DNA from: SHZI01 sp031409515
Lineage (GTDB): Bacteria > Pseudomonadota > Gammaproteobacteria > Steroidobacterales > GCA-2729495
DNA length: 64,000 nt
Direction of reading: 5' to 3'
NCBI GenBank assembly: GCA_031409515.1
Contig: JANNXJ010000056.1
Location: forward strand, 1 to 64,000
In this document: piece after piece, positions 43,189-49,610 of the stretch
Position numbering within the stretch: position 1 is the first letter of the stretch
Layout of the letters: the number at the start of each line of letters is the position of its first letter
Position numbers and translations under genes: made by a program
The notes under the pieces: generated by a model
Databases searched by the model: none
Told to the model about the DNA's origin: nothing
Seen by the model: only the letters and a program-made list of their open reading frames with translations

Positions 43189-44526
43189 CTACGTCCGTCG
43201 CGACGCCTGCCCAACAATCTCTGCGTTACGGTTCGCGATTGCCTTGAACCCCCGAGAGATCAATTCGTGACTCCCAACGGTTTCCCAGAAGCCCTTGGCG
43301 ATCTTCGTCATGTCGCGCCAGATATCAAGAGATTCTGCGTTGGGCAGAGGCAGCTCCAGTTCTCGATTTGGAAGCGCGTTTGCGACAGTGGGCGCGTACA
43401 TCATGGGCAGCATGTCGTAGATTGGGGAGAGAATGAACGGTCCCTCAAATGTCAGATAGAAGGAAAGGTTGCCGAAGTGCATATCGGTGTTACCGATAAG
43501 ACGGCCAAATGTTGCAACCCGTCGGATACGTTCGACGTCGTCGTTCGAAATTCTTTGCAGCGAACGCAGAGATCTTGCCGCGCTAATCCACCTTTCCCGC
43601 TTGCCGATCATGTGCGCGTCGATCGCGGCCAGACTCACAACGCCGCGGCGACCAATAACCCCCATTCGGTCAAATCTTTCGGACTCGAGAAAGACTTGCC
43701 CATCTCCGGGAATCAAGTCTGTGTTGGTCGATGTGATGCCAGCGATTCTTAACGCGGAAATCGCCAGGTGCTCGCTCACGAGCAGGTCGAACCAGCGCTG
43801 CGAAGTCGGATCTTCGCCCGCAGGCGAAAATTTCACGAGTACGTGCCTGGAGACCCCCCCCCTGTTCAGAAGACACGTGAACTTGGGATGCTCGCCACCC
43901 GCAGATGATCCCGCAATGTCACCTTCGATCGCAGCATTGGCCAGCGACAGGTAGTCGATGTGCCGGTTTGCGGCCTCTATCGCTTGAACCGGCGTACGCG
44001 CCTGCTTCAGGAATCGCTGCAGAGACTCATCGCCGACCAGAATATTGCCGATACCGTCGTCGCCCCGACGAACAAGGTAAGTGAGCACGTCCGAGTCTTT
44101 CCAATCGGCGATCCGCTCCGGCAGACCAAGCTCTGGATAGCGTTTTGGAACGGTGCGCCCGATGAAGCCTTGAGGTCTCAGGTCCTGGAGAAAAAACGGC
44201 AGGCCATCGGTGACTTCGGATCGATCTGTCTGTTTGGCGTCGAACCAGTACTGGTCTCGATACAACGAGGTGAGTCGGCCGAGCAATTCGGGCTCGCCGG
44301 TTTCGCTGACCGCGAACACTGGCCAGGTCGAGCCAATACCAGGGATGTCCAGAGGAAGGCCATAGCGCGCCGCTCGCCTTTGTCCGATCCGGACAATGGC
44401 ATCCCCCATCGCCGCGAGGGCTCGTGATACGGACGGTTGACTTAAGCCTAGTGCCCGTTGAATTTCAGCGCTCGTGGCGACTCCACGAGCGAGCACTGCG
44501 GCGATCGAATCAGGAAGCCCGGCCAT
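43189..44526 (-). CDS. HipA-family toxin kinase of the YjjJ type with fused N-terminal HTH
   Basis: This 445-aa protein starts with a winged-helix segment (ARGVATSAEIQRALGLSQPSVSRALAAM, about 11-38, quoted in part) followed by a HipA-like kinase. Kinase elements are HVLVKFSP (ATP Lys), the catalytic IGNTDMHFGNLSFY (near 340, HipA IGNxDxHxxN type) and LSPIYDMLPMMYAP (metal Asp). E. coli YjjJ has the same HTH-HipA fusion and is toxic on overexpression. No separate hipB is present, in keeping with the built-in HTH. The start is ATG 44526. A good -10/-35 pair ends 6 nt upstream and there is no Shine-Dalgarno, so the mRNA is probably leaderless. Confidence 0.85.
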   Translation of the reverse strand: MAGLPDSIAAVLARGVATSAEIQRALGLSQPSVSRALAAMGDAIVRIGQRRAARYGLPLDIPGIGSTWPVFAVSETGEPELLGRLTSLYRDQYWFDAKQTDRSEVTDGLPFFLQDLRPQGFIGRTVPKRYPELGLPERIADWKDSDVLTYLVRRGDDGIGNILVGDESLQRFLKQARTPVQAIEAANRHIDYLSLANAAIEGDIAGSSAGGEHPKFTCLLNRGGVSRHVLVKFSPAGEDPTSQRWFDLLVSEHLAISALRIAGITSTNTDLIPGDGQVFLESERFDRMGVIGRRGVVSLAAIDAHMIGKRERWISAARSLRSLQRISNDDVERIRRVATFGRLIGNTDMHFGNLSFYLTFEGPFILSPIYDMLPMMYAPTVANALPNRELELPLPNAESLDIWRDMTKIAKGFWETVGSHELISRGFKAIANRNAEIVGQASRRT

Positions 44527-44532
44527 TGTAGA

Positions 44533-44561
44533 ATCATAAATGAATAACAAAAGAATAGCAA
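44533..44561 (-). promoter_or_regulatory. Predicted sigma-70 promoter of the YjjJ-type toxin gene (leaderless)
   Basis: On the minus strand a -35 TTGCTA (44561-44556) and a -10 TATGAT (44538-44533) are separated by exactly 17 nt. Only TCTACA separates the -10 from the ATG at 44526, which puts the expected transcription start on or beside the A of the start codon. The surrounding 110 nt are strikingly AT-rich for this genome. Confidence 0.6.
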
Positions 44562-44585
44562 CGTTCCGATATTTCTATTTCCTAA

Positions 44586-44744
44586 TCATTGAATTAACAC
44601 CTTTAAAAGCCCGTGTAGTGAATATAAAAAATCTTGCCCTTGCGCCTGGGCATCCCGCAGGATGCTCGCCAACAATCCGGGGCCGATCGTCTCGCCGGAG
44701 TGGACCGGCACTACGGTTGCGCGACCATCGCGCCAGGAAGGACG
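44586..44744 (-). pseudogene. HicA toxin remnant, N-terminus missing
   Basis: Directly after the HicB TGA, in the same frame, the minus strand reads WRDGRATVVPVHSGETIG followed by PGLLASILRDAQ, the conserved C-terminal half of HicA toxins. The helix with the catalytic His (the G-S-H segment) and any start codon are missing. The frame then runs to a TGA at 44586. HicA proteins are about 60-80 aa, so roughly the first 30 residues are lost and no functional toxin can be made. Confidence 0.75.
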
Positions 44745-44960
44745 TCACGCGCCGACCGTAACGCGCTGCACTCCCACGAAATCGAGCCGCTGCAGGGGTG
44801 CGCCATGGACCTCAAGACACAGCTCGATGGCTTCCTTCACCCGAAGCATCAGTTCGTCGAGTGAGCGCGCCTGAGTGTGGCAGCCGGGCAAAGCCGGAAC
44901 GGTGGCCACAAAAAAGCCTTCCGAGTCCTTCTCGACGACAACGTTAAATTCCTGGGTCAT
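44745..44960 (-). CDS. hicB: HicB-family antitoxin, orphan
   Basis: This 71-aa protein has the short HicB fold: FNVVVEKDSEGFFVATVPAL, then PGCHTQARSLDELMLRVKEAIELCLE, the usual HicB partial RNase-H-like core. There is no C-terminal DNA-binding extension. The start is ATG 44960 with GGAGG 5 nt upstream. Its cognate HicA is only a fragment downstream, so it is an orphan antitoxin that may still neutralise other HicA toxins or be a relic. Confidence 0.85.
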   Translation of the reverse strand: MTQEFNVVVEKDSEGFFVATVPALPGCHTQARSLDELMLRVKEAIELCLEVHGAPLQRLDFVGVQRVTVGA

Positions 44961-45009
44961 GGCGACCTCCACGGGAGATTCTAGTGGCTGGCGCGGAACA
45001 CGCCGCCAC

Positions 45010-45300
45010 CTACCGCCCAATCCCGCGCCCTCTGCCTCCCCGCCAGGACACCAGGCTGAAGTTCCGCCCGTCGCCCAGCAGCGCATACCACCCGCTGACC
45101 AGCTGGACTGAGCGCAGGTAGACCCCTGTCCCCGGCTTCCCGTCCGGCACGTGCCCGTAGGTCATCCCGGGCAGGCGGGCGTGGCGACTCGGGACCGCCG
45201 CCAGCTCACAGTTCCGCAGGGACGGCAGCAGGACGTTGGCCAGCCGCAGCTACCCGTCCTACCGGTCGGCCAGGCCATCCCCGATCAGGAATCCAGCCAG
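45010..45300 (-). pseudogene. C-terminal fragment of a conjugative relaxase (DUF3363)
   Basis: Translated on the minus strand, the segment reads AGFLIGDGLADR-stop-DG-stop-LRLANVLLPSLRNCELAA, then GTGVYLRSVQLVSGWYALLG and GRNFSLVSWRG, stop at 45010. This matches the end of the TraI/VirD2-like relaxases with DUF3363 (…LADR…ARNLL…VSGVYRRSVxLxSGRFAMLDDGxxFSLVPW). Two in-frame stops near 45250 and 45260 and loss of everything upstream make it a relic. It shows that a mobilisable or conjugative element once sat beside the tRNA-Thr gene. Confidence 0.7.
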
Positions 45301-45308
45301 GTACAGGT

Positions 45309-45353
45309 GTAAACCATGTCGCCGGTATAAAACGTAAACCATGTGTCCGGTAT
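45309..45353. mobile_element. Apparent insertion-sequence end with two 20-bp direct repeats
   Basis: GTAAACCATGTCGCCGGTAT (45309-45328) and GTAAACCATGTGTCCGGTAT (45334-45353) are 18/20 identical with 25-bp periodicity. Together with the preceding TGT they resemble transposase-binding repeats at the ends of IS481-like elements, from memory of such ends. No transposase remains. The relaxase fragment breaks off just before the repeats and tRNA-Thr starts 14 nt after them. Confidence 0.5.
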
Positions 45354-45367
45354 GGACCATTGAATTG

Positions 45368-45443
45368 TGGTGCCGGAGAGAGGAGTCGAACCTCCGACCC
45401 CCGCATTACGAATGCGGTGCTCTGCCAACTGAGCTACCCCGGC
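45368..45443 (-). tRNA. tRNA-Thr (anticodon CGU)
   Basis: The 76-nt gene includes an encoded CCA. Acceptor arms GCCGGGG/CTCCGGC, D-arm with TAGCTCAGTTGGCAGAGCA, anticodon stem CCGCA/TGCGG around loop TTCGTAA, and T-arm GGTTCGACTCC all pair. The 3' end faces the decayed mobile island at 43.2-45.4 kb, consistent with tRNA-directed integration. Confidence 0.97.
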
Positions 45444-45489
45444 GACCGCGCGGAAGTATAGGGAATCAGCCCCCGCTCATCAAACGGCA

Positions 45490-45543
45490 GTAGGAGCGCC
45501 TTCAGGCGTGATCGATATTGATCGCGCCTGAAGGCGCTCCTAC
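45490..45543. repeat. REP-like inverted pair (BIME-type), 24-bp arms
   Basis: Arm 1 starts GTAGGAGCGCC-TTCA-GGCG (45490-45513) and arm 2 is its reverse complement with one mismatch (45520-45543), around a 6-nt centre GATATT. It lies between tRNA-Thr and the fur-like gene, and the TAG that ends the latter (45540-45542) is part of arm 2. It probably also forms a strong hairpin terminator-like structure at that gene's 3' end. Confidence 0.9.
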
Positions 45544-45944
45544 TGGCGGCGGATGCGGATCAGCACCTCGACGCTCGCGGCCTGGGTCCCCTCCGGCAAG
45601 GTGGGCAGGCGCAGCAACTCGACGTCGGCAGGATCGATGTCCCGGAGTTCGCCGGTTTCTTCATCAAGGAAGTGGTGGTGGGCTGTCGTCGTGGAGTCGT
45701 ACACGATCCGGCTGGGATGCACCGCGACCTCGCGCAGGATGCCCGCCCGGGACAGCAGATTGAGCGTGTTGTAGACCGTCGCCTTGGAGATGCGGCTGCC
45801 GGACTGACGGAGGGCCTGGAGCAACTGGTCTGCCGACACGTGGCAGGGGCCGGCCAGCAGCAACAGGCCAATCTCTACCCGCTGGGGGGTTGGCTTTACC
45901 CCATGGGCGCTGAGTGTGGCTTCGACGTGGGCCTTTATGCTCAT
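45540..45944 (-). CDS. Fur-family metalloregulator (Irr/PerR-like, no CxxC zinc site)
   Basis: This 134-aa Fur-fold protein has an N-terminal winged helix with KPTPQRVEIGLLLL, then ISKATVYNTLNLLSRAGI (recognition helix). A dimerisation domain follows with AHHHFLDEETGELRDID, where the HHH and Asp/Glu would bind Fe, Mn or haem. The C-terminal CxxC pairs of classical Fur are absent, which recalls Irr-like members. The start is ATG 45944; the upstream open frame is not Fur-like. It is divergent from the pilin operon by 90 nt, and it may be unrelated to it. Confidence 0.9.
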   Translation of the reverse strand: MSIKAHVEATLSAHGVKPTPQRVEIGLLLLAGPCHVSADQLLQALRQSGSRISKATVYNTLNLLSRAGILREVAVHPSRIVYDSTTTAHHHFLDEETGELRDIDPADVELLRLPTLPEGTQAASVEVLIRIRRQ

Positions 45945-46034
45945 CCACTGGATACTAGCGCAAGTCCCGAAACTCGATGGTGAGGGTGCTTTGTGCGCTG
46001 GCCGCATCCCGGGCCTGCAGCTACCGTGCACACC

Positions 46035-46562
46035 ATGCCCCGCTCACCCGGCTTCACACTGCTCGAACTCCTCATCACACTGGCCATCGGCGCGGTGCTG
46101 CTCTCCCTCGCCGTCCCCGCCTTTACCAGTCTGGTGCTCGACTCGCGACTGACCAGTGCGGTGAACCGCTTTGTGCACGGGATGTATGTCGCCCGGCACG
46201 AAGCCCTTAAATCCGGCGCCGACGTGGCGGTCTGCCGGAGCGCCAGCGGCAAGCAATGCATCCAGGCAGGGCGCTGGGAAACCGGGTTTATCGTCTTCGT
46301 CAACCGGGACCGGGACGACCCGCCCCGGGTCGATAGTGGCGAACCCATCCTTCAGGTGGAAGGCAGACTGCCTGCCGGCGCGATCCTGGCTAATCGCAGT
46401 GCCTTTGTCTTCCGGCCCTGGGGCCGTTCCGTCAACGGCACCCTCACCTTCTGCGACCGGCGGGGCAACCCCAGTGCCCGGGCCGTCGTGGTGAGCTACA
46501 CCGGCAGGCCCCGCGCCGCCTCCGCAGGTGAAGCTAACGGTGCACTGAAGTGTCCTGCCTAA
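46035..46562 (+). CDS. GspH/FimT-family minor pilin
   Basis: This 175-aa type IV pilin-like protein has a prepilin leader MPRSPG before FTLLELLITLAIGAVLLSLA (class III signal: Gly-Phe cleavage, Glu5 present). A GspH-type globular domain follows with two Cys pairs (VCRSASGKQC, FCDRRG, KCPA). PilD would cleave and methylate it. Minor pilins of this type prime pilus assembly and, as FimT, can bind DNA for uptake. It is the first gene of the minor-pilin operon. Confidence 0.9.
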   Translation: MPRSPGFTLLELLITLAIGAVLLSLAVPAFTSLVLDSRLTSAVNRFVHGMYVARHEALKSGADVAVCRSASGKQCIQAGRWETGFIVFVNRDRDDPPRVDSGEPILQVEGRLPAGAILANRSAFVFRPWGRSVNGTLTFCDRRGNPSARAVVVSYTGRPRAASAGEANGALKCPA

Positions 46563-46654
46563 AAACCTGAATGGCATACACAATTGCTCTTCGTCCCCTC
46601 TGCTGCGCCAGTCATCGGCCAGACGACTTCTCGCCGCTGTATCACGGCACGATA

Positions 46655-46681
46655 CCGGTCATTCGCGTGGCGCGTGACCGG
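46655..46681. promoter_or_regulatory. Hairpin just upstream of the second FimT-like gene
   Basis: An inverted repeat CCGGTCA (46655-46661)/TGACCGG (46675-46681) with a 13-nt loop containing CGCG-TGG-CGCG ends 8 nt before the GTG start at 46690. It could mask the ribosome-binding region or be an operator. The 127-nt spacer 46563-46689 holds nothing else evident. Confidence 0.4.
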
Positions 46682-46689
46682 CGGCTGCA

Positions 46690-47307
46690 GTGCGTATCCC
46701 AGAACAAAAACAAGATCAGGTACAGGGCTTCAGCCTCATTGAACTCATGGTGGTGCTGGCCGTCGTGGCGATTGCCCTCGGCATCGGCGCACCCCTCTTT
46801 GCCACCCTCGCCGCCAACAACCGCATGAGCAGTGCGACCAACGATCTGGTCAGCAGCCTGATTGCCGCCCGCAGTGAAGCGCTCAAGCGGCAGGTCACGG
46901 TGACACTGTGTCCCACGCCCGATGGCGCAGGCAACTGCGTCGCCGGCGGCAGCCTGGGAACGGGCTGGACCGTCTTTGTGGATCGCAACGCAGATGGGGT
47001 CATCAGTGCCGACGACGTAGTGTTCCAGCAGCATGGGGCGCTGGAGGGGGACCTCCGGGATGGGGTCACGGCGACGCCCACTGACCTGATGTTCACTGGC
47101 GCAGGCACCCTCGCGATAGACGCTCCCCTCACCGACTTCCATATCCAGCTCTGCGACCAGCGGGGCGATGCCGCTACCGGCGCCGACGCTACCGGCGCCG
47201 ACATAGCCGCGGGCCGCTGGATCCGGATCAGCGGAATAGGACGTCAGCAACTCGTGCGCGACCGGGTCGCTCTCCAGTCCGGCGAGAATCCCCTTGGTGG
47301 CTGTTAA
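46690..47307 (+). CDS. GspH/FimT (FimU)-family minor pilin
   Basis: This 205-aa protein starts at GTG with leader RIPEQKQDQVQG before FSLIELMVVLAVVAIALGIG (Glu5 present) and a GspH domain (LCPTPDGAGNC, GWTVFVDRNADG, IQLCDQRGD). It is a second paralogue of the first gene in the operon, as FimT/FimU pairs are in Pseudomonas. Two exact 15-bp tandem copies at 47173-47202 encode ATGAD-ATGAD in an exposed loop before the last strand. It overlaps the region just before pilV. Confidence 0.88.
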   Translation: MRIPEQKQDQVQGFSLIELMVVLAVVAIALGIGAPLFATLAANNRMSSATNDLVSSLIAARSEALKRQVTVTLCPTPDGAGNCVAGGSLGTGWTVFVDRNADGVISADDVVFQQHGALEGDLRDGVTATPTDLMFTGAGTLAIDAPLTDFHIQLCDQRGDAATGADATGADIAAGRWIRISGIGRQQLVRDRVALQSGENPLGGC

Positions 47308-47311
47308 ACCT

Positions 47312-47758
47312 ATGCTTGCCAGACACAAAGGCTTCACGCTCGTCGAGGTCCTGGTGGCCCTCGTCGTCATGTCGGTGGGCATGCTGGGCATCGCGGCGCT
47401 CTACCTGGAGGGCCTGCGGGCCGGCCGCACCGCCCTGTACCGGACGACGGCGGTCAACCTGGCGGCCGACATGGCGGATCGTATTCGGGCCAACCCCAAC
47501 GCGGGCCTCGCCTATGCCGGAACCGGCCCCGGGGCCGACGGTGCCTGCGTCAACGGCCCGGTCAACTGCACGGCAGTCCAGCTCGCCGATGACGACTGGT
47601 TTGGCTGGAGCAACCAGCTGGATGCCCAGCTGCCCGCGGGCGCCAGTGGCGAGATCGGGATTGCGGGGGCGACACCGGTCACCTACACCATTACGGTGGC
47701 CTGGCCAGAAATTGGCCAGGAAGAGCCGGCCACCTACTCCCTGAGTGTCCAGCAGTGA
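47312..47758 (+). CDS. pilV: Type IV pilus modification/minor pilin PilV
   Basis: This 148-aa protein has leader LARHKG before FTLVEVLVALVVMSVGMLGIAALYLE (quoted in part), the hallmark PilV N-terminus with VGMLG. RTTAVNLAADMADRIRAN follows, also typical. The start is ATG 47312 with GGTGG upstream; TTG 47294 would overlap the previous gene. It joins the minor-pilin tip complex. Its stop overlaps the pilW start (GTGA). Confidence 0.9.
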   Translation: MLARHKGFTLVEVLVALVVMSVGMLGIAALYLEGLRAGRTALYRTTAVNLAADMADRIRANPNAGLAYAGTGPGADGACVNGPVNCTAVQLADDDWFGWSNQLDAQLPAGASGEIGIAGATPVTYTITVAWPEIGQEEPATYSLSVQQ

Positions 47759-48732
47759 AGCGCGGGGCGCAGCTCGGCATGACGCTCATTGAACTGACGG
47801 TGGCCATGGCCATCGGTTTGTTCCTGATCGGTGGCGCCCTGTATGTCTACAGCCAGAGCAAGAACAGCTATCGTGCGGGCGACAGCCTCGCCCGGCTGCA
47901 GGAAAGCGCCCGCTTTGCCCTGGATACTCTCGAGCCCGACGTTCGCCTGGCCCGCTACTGGGGCCTCAACTCCGAGCCCGCGCGCATCACGGTGCCCGCC
48001 GGCATCGCGGTGACCTGCAACGGTGCGCCGGGTTTTGACCCGCTGGATCTCGCCGATGTGGTGACAGTGCGGGACGACACCTACGACCTGAACTGTGTGT
48101 CCTTCAAGGATGCGCCCCGGGCCGGGAGTGACGTGCTGATCCTGCGCCATGCGGAACCCTGGCGGGCAGGGATCCAGCCTGCGCCGGACCCCCAGCGCCT
48201 GCAGATCCAGACCACCCTGGCCCAGGGCACTCTGTTCAGGGATGGAGTGCTGCCCCTCACCCTGCCCGTGGGCACCGGAGCCAGCATCAACAACGTCGCC
48301 ATCAATATTTACTACGTCAGTAATCAGTCGAGTTTCGATCGTGAGCTGCCTTCATTGCGCCGACTGGTCCTTACGCCTGGCTTGATCTTGAAGTTGGAGG
48401 ACCAGGAAGTCATACCGGGCGTCGAAAACCTGCAGGTCCAGCTCGGGATGGATACCGATGGCGATGGGGACGTGGACCGTTATGTGGATGGCAATCACCC
48501 GCTGGTGACCCCGGGAGCTCCTGGCTTTGCCCCGAATGGCCGCGTCGTCGCCGTGCGCCTGTGGATGCTGGTTGGCACCCCTGCCGACGATCCGGCCTGG
48601 GTGGACGAGCGCCGCTACGCCACGCCAGATGCCGACCTGGGCGATCTGGTCGGGGGCTCGGCCGACTATCCCTCGACCTATCGCCGCCTGCAGATCTCCA
48701 AAACCATTTTTCTCAGCAACGAGGGCGCGTAA
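47755..48732 (+). CDS. pilW: Type IV pilus minor pilin PilW
   Basis: This 325-aa protein begins at GTG with the prepilin motif G-MTLIELTVAMAIGLFLIGG (Met rather than Phe at +1, Glu5 present), followed by YVYSQSKNSYRAGDSLARLQESARFA (quoted in part), typical of PilW. The long beta-rich C-terminus contains DTDGDGDVDRYVDGN (near residue 235), which looks like a calcium-binding loop. It is part of the PilV-PilW-PilX-PilY1 tip complex. Confidence 0.9.
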   Translation: MKRGAQLGMTLIELTVAMAIGLFLIGGALYVYSQSKNSYRAGDSLARLQESARFALDTLEPDVRLARYWGLNSEPARITVPAGIAVTCNGAPGFDPLDLADVVTVRDDTYDLNCVSFKDAPRAGSDVLILRHAEPWRAGIQPAPDPQRLQIQTTLAQGTLFRDGVLPLTLPVGTGASINNVAINIYYVSNQSSFDRELPSLRRLVLTPGLILKLEDQEVIPGVENLQVQLGMDTDGDGDVDRYVDGNHPLVTPGAPGFAPNGRVVAVRLWMLVGTPADDPAWVDERRYATPDADLGDLVGGSADYPSTYRRLQISKTIFLSNEGA

Positions 48733-49185
48733 ATGCCGACCCACGCCACGCCTCCCGCCCTGCAGAAGCAGTCTGGTGCCGCCCTCATCATCAGCCTGAT
48801 TCTGCTGATGGTGCTGACCGTGCTGGCGATTTCCACCATGCGGACGGCGAGCCTGGGTTTGCTCATGGCCGGTAACGCCCAGTACCGGGAAACCGCGTTC
48901 AACCTGGCCCAGTCCGGCATTGACGCCGTCCTCCGCCGGGGCGACCCGGGCGTGCTCGGCGACTGCACGGTGCCCACGGCCGATCCCGTGGTGGTCGTCC
49001 CGGAACTTGGCGGCCGCTATGCCACGACGACCTGTTACCGGGGCGAGTCCCTCACCCCGGGCAACAGTCTTCCCCGCGTTCCCACCTTCAACTACGAAGT
49101 GGCCTCGACCGGGATGACCGATCAGCGGGATGCGCGGGTCCGGCTGGTCCAGGGCTACGCCATCACGGGAGCCTCTGGTCGATGA
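48733..49185 (+). CDS. pilX: Type IV pilus assembly protein PilX
   Basis: This 150-aa protein has the PilX-type start QKQSGAALIISLILLMVLTV, without the Phe+1/Glu5 of ordinary prepilins. MAGNAQYRETAFNLAQSGID then follows, typical of the PilX N-terminal domain, with a short C-terminus containing two Cys. Its start follows the pilW TAA directly, and its stop overlaps the next ATG (ATGA). Confidence 0.88.
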   Translation: MPTHATPPALQKQSGAALIISLILLMVLTVLAISTMRTASLGLLMAGNAQYRETAFNLAQSGIDAVLRRGDPGVLGDCTVPTADPVVVVPELGGRYATTTCYRGESLTPGNSLPRVPTFNYEVASTGMTDQRDARVRLVQGYAITGASGR

Positions 49186-49610
49186 ACGGGCTTTTCCCCA
49201 GCCTGGCCGCGACCAGTAGGCCGGGAACCATTATTGGTCTGGCGGCGCTGCTCCTCCTCACCTGGGCGCTGCCCGCCACTGCCTCACTGGGCACCATTGA
49301 ACAGGCCTATGAGTTGTCCCGCAGGGACGTGCAACTGCCGGGCCGGCCCGAGGGCAACCTGACGGTCCGTCCCTGTCCCACCTGCAAGCCCGTGCTGCTG
49401 CGGGTGACTACAGCTACCGGCTGGTTCATTGCCCCGCAGACCCGGAAGGCTGCGGGGCAGCCCGCCCTGCTCGCGGCCTACAAAGCGGCGGCAGCCAACC
49501 CGGCCACCCTCGTCTATGTCTATTACGAACCCCAGACCCGGCGGGTGAAGCGGATCGTGCTGGACGTACCAGGCCCGGCCGCGCGCCAAGCCCAGGCAGA
49601 AAAGCGATGA
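49182..49610 (+). CDS. Small exported protein of the minor-pilin operon, unrecognised
   Basis: This 142-aa protein has an N-terminal hydrophobic signal (TIIGLAALLLLTWALPATASL, quoted as seen, cleavage near ATA-SLG). About 100 mature residues follow, with one CPTCKP Cys pair and a beta-rich middle (VLLRVTTATGWFIAP, TLVYVYYEPQTRRVKRIVLDV). I recognise no family. It is coupled by ATGA overlaps to both pilX and pilY1, so its stoichiometry and role are probably tied to the pilus tip or PilY1 secretion. Confidence 0.7.
   Translation: MNGLFPSLAATSRPGTIIGLAALLLLTWALPATASLGTIEQAYELSRRDVQLPGRPEGNLTVRPCPTCKPVLLRVTTATGWFIAPQTRKAAGQPALLAAYKAAAANPATLVYVYYEPQTRRVKRIVLDVPGPAARQAQAEKR

Noticed and set aside
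43853..43862. C8 run resembling the C-rich loops of the sRNA candidate
   Set aside because: It lies in the HipA/YjjJ coding sequence (Gly-Gly-Val codons) with no flanking stem.
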